Below, piece by piece: positions 1 through 7,863 of a stretch of DNA of 35,718 bases; position 1 is the stretch's first letter, and every line of letters starts with the position of its first letter. The stretch comes from Thiofilum sp039797965 (GTDB taxonomy: Bacteria > Pseudomonadota > Gammaproteobacteria > Thiotrichales > Thiotrichaceae), in the NCBI GenBank assembly GCA_039797965.1, contig JBDKGX010000018.1:1-35718 (forward strand), given 5' to 3'. The notes below the pieces were generated by a model. It saw only the letters and a list, made by a program, of their open reading frames with translations. It did no database searches and was not told the DNA's origin. The position numbers and the translations under genes were made by a program.

Positions 1-1
1 T

Positions 2-2740
2 CAGCCCGAATCTTCAGGTAAAGTACTTAACTTTGGCATAGAAGCACAAAACACCCAAGTGAATGACAAAGATTATTATCAAACCCAATACGAACTATTA
101 AAAAGTAGAAACTTAGCAGAGCGCACGATTAGGGATGTCAATGGTCTCGAAGCAGAATTACAAGGCGAAAAGCTAGCCAAACCCTTTTTTAGTGAAATCA
201 CTGATCAAATCAGTACTTTATTTATAGGCAAAAAGCCTGATACTGCTGACAATGCTGATCAAGCTCTCAATACTGAAAATGTTACACCAGAAACACCGGA
301 ACAAACCTCGAAAAGCAACTTAGGTTCACAACCTATATCAGACAAGTTTCTTAATAATCTTACAGTAAATCCTGTTAAGAACTCTCAAATTGTGACGGTT
401 CAATATGACCATACTGACCCCGAACGAGCGGCTGAAATTGTTAATAAAACCGCTGAGGGTTTTATTAATATGAATTTAGAGCGTCGCCGTGAAGCTGCAC
501 AATATGCTGAAAACTTTTTAAAAGATCAGCTAGTCGAGGCTAAGAGTAAATTAGAACAATCCGAGCGTACTTTAGTTAACTTCACTAAAGATAAAGGGAT
601 TATCAGTATTGACCCTGAAAATAAGCAAACCCTAACCGGACAACAGCTTATAGATTTAACTAAGGCTTTAGCTGATGCTCAAAATGAACGAATTAAGGCC
701 GAAAGCCAATATGAGAAAACTCGTAATAGTAGCGGAGCAAGTAAAACTTTAGGTAACTCTACGATTCAAGAGTTAAAGAAAAACCTTGCTCAATTAGAAA
801 CTCAATATCAGGCTGAACTGACAGCGCCTAGTGCTTATGATAATGAAGTAGTAAAGGGTTTAAGAAAAGAATTGGCTAAATTGGAAGGTGATTATTTAGC
901 AGAACTAAAAGTGTCTTCAGCACGAGATAATAGTGTGGTGAAAGTACTAAGGCAAGAACTCACCAAACTACAGGGAGACTATTATGCCCAGCTCAAAGCC
1001 TCTACTGCTAGAGATAATCCTGTTGTCACTAGCTTGCGCCAACAACTAGCAAAATTACAAGGCGACTATCAAGCTGAAATCAAAGCATCTAAAGCACAAA
1101 GTACTGATCCCACGATTCAAGCATTAAACCGTCAATTACAAACCTTAGAAGCAGAGTACAGAGAAAAACTACAGGTTTATAAACCCTTATATCCTACGAT
1201 GGTTCAGCTCAAACAAAAAATAGATACTGTAAAGGGACAATTAGCTAGTGAAACACAGATAGTTAAAGGTAATAATGCTAATAATCTCAAGCAACTTATT
1301 AGTGAAATTGAGAGCCAAATTCAGCGTGAAACTTTAAATGTTAATAACACCACTATTAATAATCTAAAACAACGCATTAGCGAATTAGAAGCACAAATTG
1401 CGTTAGAAACTCGCACTGTGCAATCTACTACTATTAATAATTTAACTCAGCGCATTGATCAACTACGTGCACAAATCGCTCAAGAATCCTCTACTGTAAC
1501 CAAGAATACTCTGAAAAACCTAGAGGAACGTATTGCTAAATTAAAGACTCAAATTGACAATGAAACGACTAAAGTCACTCAAACTAGCACTGATGAATTA
1601 GACTCTGCGGTAAAAGCAGCTCAATTACGTGAAAAAGAATTGCTATCTAAACTGGAGGCTCAAAAGGCAGAACTTACAGAACTTAATGATAAAAGTGTCG
1701 GTTACAATACACTCAAGCGTGAGGTAGAAACCAATCGTAATATCTACGATGGACTATTACAGCGCATGAAAGAAATCGGAGTAGCCAGTGGTGTAGGAAC
1801 TAATAATATATCTATCGTTGACCCAGCTATTGTACCTTTTACTAAATACAAACCTAATAGCAAACTCAATCTGGCATTAGGGTTAGTTTTGGGGTTATTT
1901 CTGGGAACAGTACTCGCCTTTTTACTAGAGTTTTTAGATGATCGCGTCAAAACTACGAGTGACGTGGAGCGATTGTTAAAACTTCCTATCTTAGGTATCA
2001 CCCCGCTAATCAAACACCATACTGATAAAGAAACCGCCTTGATTAGCTATAATGATCCTACGTCGGCTCTGGCTGAAGCATTTCGCTCATTGAAAACAAA
2101 CCTAATGTTCTCGACCAGCACAGGAGCTCCTTATACGCTCTCGATAACCAGCTCTATGCCCAGTGAAGCAAAATCTAGTACTTGTACTAATCTAGCGGCT
2201 GTTTTTGCTCAAGCGGGAAAACGTATTCTTGTTGTCGACTGTGATTTACGTAAACCGACTTTACATAAGCGCCTAAGTCTCGATAACAGTGTAGGTCTAA
2301 GTACTTATCTCACACACCAAGCGGATATTGACCAAGCTGTACAAGCTACACCTATGAAAGGGGTTTTCGCAATAACTGCTGGCCCTATTTCGCCTAATCC
2401 TGTTGAGTTATTGTCTAGTACACGGATGGATGAGCTACTAAGCTTAGCACCAAAAGAATATGACATGATCATTATGGACTCCCCTCCTGTCATGGGGTTA
2501 GCCGATGCTTTAATCATCGCTAATCATGCAGATGCTACAATTTTGGTCGCCGCTCATGCTCAAAGTAAGAAACGCCCCTTAGAAGATGCTTATCAGCGTT
2601 TGCGGCAAGCTAATGCTAATGTGATTGGAGTCATTATGACAAAAATGAAGTCTGGCTCTAGCTATGGTTATAATTATGATTACTATTATAGTTATGGCAG
2701 CAATCATTCACGTAAACGCCTACCTGCGAGCTCGGTCTAA
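2..2740 (+). CDS. Exopolysaccharide chain-length regulator / tyrosine autokinase (Wzc/GumC-type), 5' partial
   Basis: Inner-membrane polysaccharide co-polymerase with a cytoplasmic BY-kinase domain; this family controls chain length and export of capsule or exopolysaccharide. The reading frame is open to the window edge, so the true start is upstream; the GTG at 59 is internal. Residue numbers count from that GTG. A Wzz-type periplasmic region is followed by a long coiled coil made of two tandem repeat families (about 234-510). Then come a proline-rich segment, a second membrane helix (about 602-622) and the kinase domain. The kinase shows Walker A' (ILVVDCDLRKPT), Walker B (MIIMDSPP) and a tyrosine-rich tail (YNYDYYYSYG), the usual autophosphorylation cluster. 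The Walker A loop reads SEAKSS, with Ala in place of the usual Gly before Lys (codon at 2168). The stop overlaps the next start (TAATG), which indicates translational coupling. Confidence 0.93.
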   Translation, partial: QPESSGKVLNFGIEAQNTQVNDKDYYQTQYELLKSRNLAERTIRDVNGLEAELQGEKLAKPFFSEITDQISTLFIGKKPDTADNADQALNTENVTPETPEQTSKSNLGSQPISDKFLNNLTVNPVKNSQIVTVQYDHTDPERAAEIVNKTAEGFINMNLERRREAAQYAENFLKDQLVEAKSKLEQSERTLVNFTKDKGIISIDPENKQTLTGQQLIDLTKALADAQNERIKAESQYEKTRNSSGASKTLGNSTIQELKKNLAQLETQYQAELTAPSAYDNEVVKGLRKELAKLEGDYLAELKVSSARDNSVVKVLRQELTKLQGDYYAQLKASTARDNPVVTSLRQQLAKLQGDYQAEIKASKAQSTDPTIQALNRQLQTLEAEYREKLQVYKPLYPTMVQLKQKIDTVKGQLASETQIVKGNNANNLKQLISEIESQIQRETLNVNNTTINNLKQRISELEAQIALETRTVQSTTINNLTQRIDQLRAQIAQESSTVTKNTLKNLEERIAKLKTQIDNETTKVTQTSTDELDSAVKAAQLREKELLSKLEAQKAELTELNDKSVGYNTLKREVETNRNIYDGLLQRMKEIGVASGVGTNNISIVDPAIVPFTKYKPNSKLNLALGLVLGLFLGTVLAFLLEFLDDRVKTTSDVERLLKLPILGITPLIKHHTDKETALISYNDPTSALAEAFRSLKTNLMFSTSTGAPYTLSITSSMPSEAKSSTCTNLAAVFAQAGKRILVVDCDLRKPTLHKRLSLDNSVGLSTYLTHQADIDQAVQATPMKGVFAITAGPISPNPVELLSSTRMDELLSLAPKEYDMIIMDSPPVMGLADALIIANHADATILVAAHAQSKKRPLEDAYQRLRQANANVIGVIMTKMKSGSSYGYNYDYYYSYGSNHSRKRLPASSV
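758..1279 (+). repeat. Coding tandem repeat A: six 87-bp (29-aa) coiled-coil units
   Basis: Within the Wzc-type gene, units begin at 758, 845, 932, 1019, 1106 and 1193, exactly 87 bp apart. The middle units share the pattern VVxxLRxxLxKLxGDYxAxxKxS followed by A(R)DN. The outer two (TIQELKKNLAQLE at the start; PTMVQLKQKIDTVKG at the end) are more diverged. The unit length and the Leu/Lys/Glu content suit a helical coiled coil in the periplasmic stalk. The units are diverged at DNA level, so this is an old expansion. Confidence 0.85.
1277..1588 (+). repeat. Coding tandem repeat B: four 78-bp (26-aa) coiled-coil units
   Basis: Directly after repeat A, units start at 1277, 1355, 1433 and 1511, exactly 78 bp apart. 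The consensus is xNNLxQRIxxLxAQI followed by xxETxTVxxTT. The unit length differs from repeat A by three residues, so two separate duplication series sit head to tail in the same coiled-coil region of the Wzc-type protein. Confidence 0.85.
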
Positions 2741-4074
2741 TGATATTGTGGCTAGGACGTATTAGCTTGCTGATTGTATTAGCGCTAACCATAGTACTAA
2801 TACTCACTCTACGTTTGGGGGGAGTTGGTCCCAATGATTTTACTTATCCTAAATACCCAGAGTCTGAGTTTAAGCATATCGAAGGATTAATGCCTCCTAT
2901 TGAAACTTGGCAATGGCAACGTAGTGAAACTTTATTGGATCAGTCTAGAGCTATTTACTCTGGTAATATAAATCAAACGGTGACCTCAGATCAGCTTCAG
3001 CAAGCCAAACATTTAGCTTTACAAGCTTATCAACAAGACATTACTTTCGGTTATGGTGCTGCTCAGTTATTGGCTGTGTATGAAAAAACTAATGACTTCT
3101 CTAGTGCCGACCACTTAGCTCGGTTGGCTAGTCACTTATGGCCTGCTCATCCACAAACGCGAGCGCAACTAGCCGATTACTGGTTGCGACGAGGTAATGC
3201 CGAGGAACTCGTTAAAGAATGGAATGTCTTGTTAACTCGTGATGCAGGTTTGCATAAAGAGTTTTACCCATTATTGTTAAAGCTAGCCAAGAATGAAACA
3301 ACTCAATCTGCTTTAGCACAATTGATTGAAACGCCTCCTATATGGTGGAATAGTTTTTTTAGCTACATAGCCCAAATACCTGAAGAAGGCGAATTATTAG
3401 ATATTCTTTTTGAATCACGTAGAACCTCGAAAACCCCATTATCTAATGAAGAAACTCAAACTTATGTTACTCGATTAATTAAAGATAATTACTGGCAGGA
3501 AGCTCATACGGCTTGGCTTGAGAGTTTAAGCAATCGACAACTGCAATTAGGTGGCACTATTTATGATGGTGGATTTGAAGATAATAATTTTAATACGGGT
3601 GGTTTTAGTTGGCAATTGAAAAAACATAGAATGCTAGCTATTGAACCTGCTATTACCACAGGCATGAAAGGCTCTAAAGCACTAAAGATTAACATTCGTA
3701 AAGGCGAACGTATTGACTTTCAACACCTTAGCCAATATTTAGTATTAGAGCCTAATCACTATACTTTAAAACTAGCTTATAAAGTAGACCAATTTAAATC
3801 AGTAGAAAATAGCGGATTAAGCTGGAAAATTTACTGTAATAACTCGCAAAATACGTTATTAGGTGAAAGTACAGCTATTAACGCTAAAACGAGTTGGAGT
3901 ACTTTAGCGATCAATTTTACTGTTCCAGATACCGAATGTAAGGCTCAATTATTACGTTTAGAGTCATCAACCCCTTATGCACATCAGCATCATTATGATG
4001 CCATAATTTGGTTTGATGATATCGCTATTACTCCGACCCCTAGTGACACAGAAAGCATACGCAATGGAAACTAA
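2740..4074 (+). CDS. Membrane-anchored TPR-like protein of the exopolysaccharide operon
   Basis: Protein of 444 aa of unproven function. An N-terminal hydrophobic helix (about residues 3-24) looks like an uncleaved anchor or signal. Residues about 80-260 are alpha-helical, with alternating Ala/Leu and Trp/Tyr resembling degenerate tetratricopeptide repeats. From about residue 271 the sequence becomes beta-rich (GGTIYDGGFEDNNFNTGGFSW), a pattern seen in carbohydrate-binding jelly-roll modules. The ATG overlaps the stop of the upstream kinase gene, and the 3' end overlaps the ligase gene by 11 bp, so the three genes form one operon. A periplasmic scaffold or glycan-contact role in polysaccharide assembly is inference from context and fold-like pattern only. 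Confidence 0.85.
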   Translation: MILWLGRISLLIVLALTIVLILTLRLGGVGPNDFTYPKYPESEFKHIEGLMPPIETWQWQRSETLLDQSRAIYSGNINQTVTSDQLQQAKHLALQAYQQDITFGYGAAQLLAVYEKTNDFSSADHLARLASHLWPAHPQTRAQLADYWLRRGNAEELVKEWNVLLTRDAGLHKEFYPLLLKLAKNETTQSALAQLIETPPIWWNSFFSYIAQIPEEGELLDILFESRRTSKTPLSNEETQTYVTRLIKDNYWQEAHTAWLESLSNRQLQLGGTIYDGGFEDNNFNTGGFSWQLKKHRMLAIEPAITTGMKGSKALKINIRKGERIDFQHLSQYLVLEPNHYTLKLAYKVDQFKSVENSGLSWKIYCNNSQNTLLGESTAINAKTSWSTLAINFTVPDTECKAQLLRLESSTPYAHQHHYDAIIWFDDIAITPTPSDTESIRNGN

Positions 4075-5443
4075 ACCATCTAATACCATGCAATGGTTAC
4101 TAACCTGTTTGGTTAGCTTTTTGTTTATACTAATCCCTCTATTATATAGTGGTCGGACATTAGAATCATTACTGATAATGGAGCTAGTGGGAGTTATCTT
4201 ACTAGGCTTAATGGGATGGTTTAACTTATGGCAAGGAAACTTAAATAAAACTGCTATTGTTCTACTAGTGAGTTTTCTTGCTATTCCCATTATTTACCTA
4301 ATCCCTATACCCTATGAGTGGTGGATAGAGTTACCAGGACGATTAAGATATCAAGAGTCTGTTGAGTGGCTGTACCAACAAGGTAGTACCCCTACTCCTT
4401 ATTTAGCTATTAGTATTATCCCCTATAAAACTGCACATGCTTTATTAGCAATGTTACCTTTAATTGCTATTACTCTGGTGGTAGGCAGTTTAACTTTTTC
4501 TTTTCGATATAAATTAGTAGTACTCTTTTTAATACTGGCTAGTATACAAGCACTAATTGCTTTAGTGCAGTTTACTAACCCTAATGCTGAATGGCTTAGT
4601 TGGTTGGCTGCCGACACGGGGCGCTCCTCACAAGGGACTTATCGTAACCGCGATCACTTAGCTACTTTTATGATAATAGCTTTGCCTATGGCTATTGGTT
4701 TAATGATTTATAGTATAGGTTTAAAACAATCTATAGATGCGAGTACTAAAGAAACAAAAGAGTGGCGTATTACTACTACTTTATTTTATTTGTTTGTTTT
4801 ATTACTAATATTAGCCGGTGCTATTTTCACTCGCTCGCGTGCAGGTATCTTGCTAACTTTGCTAGTCCTCATTATTACCCTTCCCTTGTTTGCTCCTCAT
4901 ATGGGAGGGAAAAAAACATTAGGTATTACAGCTAGTATTTTAGGTTTAGGTGGAGCTATTTTAGCCAGCATCGGTTTAATCCCTGTACTAAATCGCTTTA
5001 TTTTATCCAATGCTGCTGAAGATGAACGTTGGCGGATGGCATCCATTACGATAAAAGCTATCAAAGAATTTTTCCCGATAGGGACTGGCCCCTCTACTTT
5101 TCAGGAAATCTACCGAGGCTTTCAACCAGTAGACCAACTACACTTCATCAATCATGCTCATAATGATTACTTAGAGCTGATTTTAGAAACAGGAGCACTA
5201 GGCATAGCCGTTCTAGTACTGACCTTGTTGGTTTATATCAGGGGGTGGGTCGCTATGTGGGACACCCGTTGGGATCGTGAGCGCATTATTAAAACAGCAG
5301 CGGGTATTGGTATTTTAATGTTTATGCTCCATGCCTCTTTGGAGTTTACCTCTCATACTCCAGCCAATGCTTTGTTTTTAGCTTTTTTAGCGGGATTATT
5401 CTTAAAGCTACCCAACCGCACCCAACTTAAAAACTATTCCTAG
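4064..5443 (+). CDS. O-antigen ligase / Wzy-type polymerase family membrane protein
   Basis: Polytopic inner-membrane protein of 459 aa, with about ten or more hydrophobic segments. The Wzy_C / O-antigen ligase signature is clear near the C-terminus: PIGTGPSTFQEIY, then HAHNDYLELILETGALG, followed by more membrane segments. A large periplasmic loop (about residues 85-125) precedes it, as in the family. It polymerises or transfers lipid-linked glycan on the periplasmic side. I chose the ATG at 4064, an 11-bp overlap with the preceding gene. A further upstream in-frame ATG (4013) would overlap by 62 bp and add a non-family extension. It is the last gene of the exopolysaccharide operon in view. 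Confidence 0.9.
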   Translation: METKPSNTMQWLLTCLVSFLFILIPLLYSGRTLESLLIMELVGVILLGLMGWFNLWQGNLNKTAIVLLVSFLAIPIIYLIPIPYEWWIELPGRLRYQESVEWLYQQGSTPTPYLAISIIPYKTAHALLAMLPLIAITLVVGSLTFSFRYKLVVLFLILASIQALIALVQFTNPNAEWLSWLAADTGRSSQGTYRNRDHLATFMIIALPMAIGLMIYSIGLKQSIDASTKETKEWRITTTLFYLFVLLLILAGAIFTRSRAGILLTLLVLIITLPLFAPHMGGKKTLGITASILGLGGAILASIGLIPVLNRFILSNAAEDERWRMASITIKAIKEFFPIGTGPSTFQEIYRGFQPVDQLHFINHAHNDYLELILETGALGIAVLVLTLLVYIRGWVAMWDTRWDRERIIKTAAGIGILMFMLHASLEFTSHTPANALFLAFLAGLFLKLPNRTQLKNYS

Positions 5444-5632
5444 CCCCCCTCCACACACTTACATAAAGGCTGAGCTTAACAGTCTCAAGCCTTGGACTAG
5501 CCTCACTTGTCCCTCCTTTGAATTAATCCCACGTCAATCATTTTTACCTTAATAACATATAAATTGTTAACAATTTTTACCGACTCTAAATTTACTGTCT
5601 TATTTAAATCTTGATTATTAATGCTTGAGAGT

Positions 5633-5662
5633 ACTCACTAACCAAGTTAAGTGAGTTTTATA
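5633..5662 (+). terminator. Possible terminator hairpin downstream of the polysaccharide operon
   Basis: ACTCACTAAC pairs with GTTAAGTGAGT (one bulged A) around a CAA loop, followed by TTTTATAAT. The stem is AT-rich and lies 190 bp past the operon, so this is a weak call. Confidence 0.35.
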
Positions 5663-5774
5663 ATCTTAAATTTTATATTTATAATTTTTATTGATATATA
5701 CATCAGTAAATTTGTATGCAAATTCAGCTTCAAATCTCTTTAAAAAGTACAAATTTTGACTACACTGTGCTTAA

Positions 5775-5799
5775 TACATCAGCGCATATGATGTATAAA
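5775..5799 (+). promoter_or_regulatory. Operator-like inverted repeat overlapping a possible -10 of the Cache gene
   Basis: Arms TACATCA (5775-5781) and TGATGTA (5789-5795) are perfect inverted repeats separated by 7 bp. A TATAAA -10-like hexamer begins at 5794, about 66 bp before the Cache-gene ATG. No good -35 was found at standard spacing, so control by an activator or repressor is inferred. Confidence 0.35.
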
Positions 5800-5864
5800 T
5801 AAACAAAGTACTCTAAAGTACTTTTACGCTAGATGGATGATTGAACTGATTAGGAGTTTCCTTT

Positions 5865-6323
5865 ATGAAAAAGTTAACCTATGTGTTAGGCGCTGCATTA
5901 GCTGTGTTAAGCCTCAATACTTTCGCTGCTGATATGGGTACTGAAGCAGAAGCACAGGCGCTCAGCGAAAAAGCTGCCACGCTAGTTAACGAAAAGGGCG
6001 AAGAAGCCTTCCCCGTTTTTGCAGATAAAGCGGGCGGCTATCAAGAAAAAGATCTTTACGTTTTCTGTATGGATTTAGAAGGCAAAATGCTTTCTCATGC
6101 AGTAAAACCTGAGCTGGTCGGTCAAAACATGAAAGACTTTGACAAATACGGCGATAAACTCTTTTTAAATATGATAGATATGGCTAAATCAACTGAAGGC
6201 AAAGGCTGGGTTGAATACAAATGGCCTTATCCTGGTACAGAAGACCTGAAAGCTAAGAAAAGTTATGTCATGAAAAATGACAAAGGCTTTTTCTGCGGCG
6301 TTGGGGCTTATAAAGCCGAATAA
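5865..6323 (+). CDS. Secreted single Cache (sCache_2-like) domain protein
   Basis: Protein of 152 aa with a Sec signal peptide (MKKLTYVLGAALAVLSLNTFA, predicted cleavage before ADMG). The mature part carries the Cache_2 pattern: helix with EKGEEAFPVFAD, then DLYVFCMDLEGKMLSHAVKPELVGQNM, and WVEYKWPYPG plus KKSYVMKNDKGFFCGVGAY. Such domains usually sense small ligands as the extracellular part of chemoreceptors or kinases. Here it stands alone as a soluble periplasmic protein with no transmembrane or signalling domain. A strong ribosome-binding site (AGGAG) lies 8 nt before the ATG. It is a single-gene unit with its own upstream region and terminator. The ligand is unknown. Confidence 0.85.
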   Translation: MKKLTYVLGAALAVLSLNTFAADMGTEAEAQALSEKAATLVNEKGEEAFPVFADKAGGYQEKDLYVFCMDLEGKMLSHAVKPELVGQNMKDFDKYGDKLFLNMIDMAKSTEGKGWVEYKWPYPGTEDLKAKKSYVMKNDKGFFCGVGAYKAE

Positions 6324-6345
6324 GCTAATTTAGTTTAGTTTTAAA

Positions 6346-6384
6346 GTACTACCTTCTCTGGGAATTTTTTGAAGGTAGTACATT
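6346..6384. terminator. Bidirectional terminator between the Cache gene and ispF
   Basis: A perfect 11-bp stem, GTACTACCTTC (6346-6356) with GAAGGTAGTAC (6371-6381), around a 14-nt loop. It is flanked by A-rich and T-rich tracts and lies between two convergent genes. The left arm carries one of the AGTACT copies. Confidence 0.7.
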
Positions 6385-6410
6385 TTAAATGCAGTCTAAA
6401 AAATACTAAT

Positions 6411-6884
6411 TTAAGCTAATAATAACAATACGACTGCGTGACAAGAGATTCCCTCTTTACGCCCCTCGAAGCCTAGCTTTTCCGTCGTCGTAGCTTTTAC
6501 ATTAATTTGCTCAACCGTACAGTTTAGGTCGCTGGCTAAAACTACCCGCATTGCCTCAATATGAGGAGCCATTTTCGGAGATTGGGCGATAATAGTACCG
6601 TCCAAATTACCTAATCTATAGCCTTGCTGCTGCACTAGGTTAAACACGTGGCGTAACAAAATACGGCTATCAATACTTTTATATTCACTAGCTGTGTCCG
6701 GAAAGTGCCGACCAATATCACCTAAAGCACATGCTCCTAACAAGGCATCACAAATGGCATGAATTAATACATCACCATCAGAATGAGCCTTGAAAGCCTG
6801 CGTATGGGGAATCGCAACGCCCCCTAAGACGATATGATCACCCTCAGTAAAAGCGTGAACATCATAACCATGCCCTATTCTCAT
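6411..6884 (-). CDS. ispF: 2-C-methyl-D-erythritol 2,4-cyclodiphosphate synthase
   Basis: Converts CDP-methylerythritol 2-phosphate to the cyclic diphosphate with release of CMP (MEP isoprenoid pathway, cytoplasm). At 157 aa it has the normal family length. Metal ligands are seen in the N-terminal GHGYDVHAF (Asp and His) and in the HSDGDVLIHAICDALLGA motif. The C-terminal KATTTEKLGFEGRKEGI matches the substrate-binding and signature region. Its ATG overlaps the stop of the DUF2069 gene by 4 bp. It is the last gene of the ftsB-ispD-wrbA-DUF2069-ispF cluster. Confidence 0.97.
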   Translation of the reverse strand: MRIGHGYDVHAFTEGDHIVLGGVAIPHTQAFKAHSDGDVLIHAICDALLGACALGDIGRHFPDTASEYKSIDSRILLRHVFNLVQQQGYRLGNLDGTIIAQSPKMAPHIEAMRVVLASDLNCTVEQINVKATTTEKLGFEGRKEGISCHAVVLLLLA

Positions 6885-7276
6885 TGGTTTTCCTGCTCAG
6901 TCTGAAGTACTGGCTGTTGTTGTAAGGCCAGCGCTTTATTATGACGACTAATGACTTTGGCACTCATAAAACTCCCCCCATACAATAAAATACTTAAAAT
7001 AATCATAGCCCAACCATACAAAGGTTCAGAGCCTGTATTTAAGAATCCTACAATAGTATAAATAAGCGATAATAAAATCGCATAGACATAAGCCTTACCA
7101 GAGTTTTTTATAATACTAGGCACTAATAATATTAGCGGCACTAATAATAAAACCAACTCTAAAACTAAAGGTACATATTGCACTAGGGATAGACTTAAAT
7201 TCCAAACCAAAATCAAAGCAATCAGGCCTAATAACCCAAATAGGCTTAAACCTTTCCAATACCACGGAATCATCAT
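6881..7276 (-). CDS. DUF2069 inner-membrane protein
   Basis: Protein of 131 aa with four predicted membrane helices (about residues 9-28, 33-54, 63-80, 85-105). A conserved-looking stretch, YAILLSLIYTIVGFLNTG, sits in the third. Family DUF2069 is often found beside wrbA in gammaproteobacteria, as here. It overlaps wrbA upstream by 4 bp (ATGA) and ispF downstream by 4 bp, so all three are translationally coupled. No biochemical function is known. Confidence 0.85.
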   Translation of the reverse strand: MMIPWYWKGLSLFGLLGLIALILVWNLSLSLVQYVPLVLELVLLLVPLILLVPSIIKNSGKAYVYAILLSLIYTIVGFLNTGSEPLYGWAMIILSILLYGGSFMSAKVISRHNKALALQQQPVLQTEQENQ

Positions 7277-7860
7277 AATTTAGCTGCCATTGTTGCCAGA
7301 CGTTTACCTAACGCCACACATAAACGCTTTTCTTCATCGGTCAGTGGACGCTTGCTATCACTACCTGATACATGGGTTGCTCCATATGGGGTTCCCCCCG
7401 ACTGAGTACTCACTAAATCAGCATTAGAATAGGGTAAACCTACTATTACCATACCATGATGCAATAAAGGCAGCATCATAGAGAGTAAAGTACTTTCCTG
7501 CCCACCATGTAAACTAGACGTAGAGGTAAAGACAGCGGCAGGTTTATCAGTCAAAGCCCCTGACAACCATAAGCCACTGGTTTGCTCAAAAAAGTACTTT
7601 AAGGGCGCTGCCATATTACCAAAACGCCCTGCACTACCTAGCGCTAGTGCGTCACAGTACTTTAAATCCTCTAAAGTCACATAGGGCGCTCCCTCACTCG
7701 GTATGCTATCGGCTATTGCCTCACACTCAGGTGATACCTCAGGCACCGTACGTAACTTAGCCTCGCAACCGATTACAGATTCGACTCCTCGTGCAATTTG
7801 TTGCGCCATCGCCGCTGTTGCACCATGCCGACTGTAATATAAAATTAAAACGGTTTTCAT
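7273..7860 (-). CDS. wrbA: NAD(P)H:quinone oxidoreductase, WrbA family flavodoxin-like
   Basis: FMN-binding flavodoxin-fold enzyme of 195 aa that reduces quinones by two electrons, thought to limit semiquinone radicals. The N-terminal phosphate-binding loop is YYSRHGATAAMAQ. The family motifs ALGSAGRFGNMAAPLKYF and FTSTSSLHGGQEST are present. It starts 3 bp after the ispD stop and overlaps DUF2069 by 4 bp, so it is cotranscribed with isoprenoid genes, an arrangement that is not standard. Confidence 0.95.
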   Translation of the reverse strand: MKTVLILYYSRHGATAAMAQQIARGVESVIGCEAKLRTVPEVSPECEAIADSIPSEGAPYVTLEDLKYCDALALGSAGRFGNMAAPLKYFFEQTSGLWLSGALTDKPAAVFTSTSSLHGGQESTLLSMMLPLLHHGMVIVGLPYSNADLVSTQSGGTPYGATHVSGSDSKRPLTDEEKRLCVALGKRLATMAAKL

Positions 7861-7863
7861 CCC

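Larger units (their letters stand above)
5444..5864. other. AT-rich 421-bp intergenic region with several inverted repeats
   Basis: No gene is supported here. It holds an imperfect hairpin just after the ligase gene (about 5466-5493, AAGGCTGAG against CTCAAGCCTT). It also holds a perfect 16-bp palindrome AAATTGTTAACAATTT (5561-5576), a terminator-like hairpin (5633-5656), and an operator-like inverted repeat (5775-5795) just upstream of the Cache gene. Two AGTACT copies lie 15 bp apart at about 5807-5822. Confidence 0.6.

Noticed and set aside
758..1588. Regular 87-bp and 78-bp periods, considered as a CRISPR-like or minisatellite array
   Set aside because: There are no identical repeats or variable spacers; the period is in frame and explained by coiled-coil repeats in a long protein.
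3967..4290. Open - strand frame over the junction of the TPR-like and ligase genes
   Set aside because: It overlaps two well-supported + strand genes of an operon and has no features of its own.
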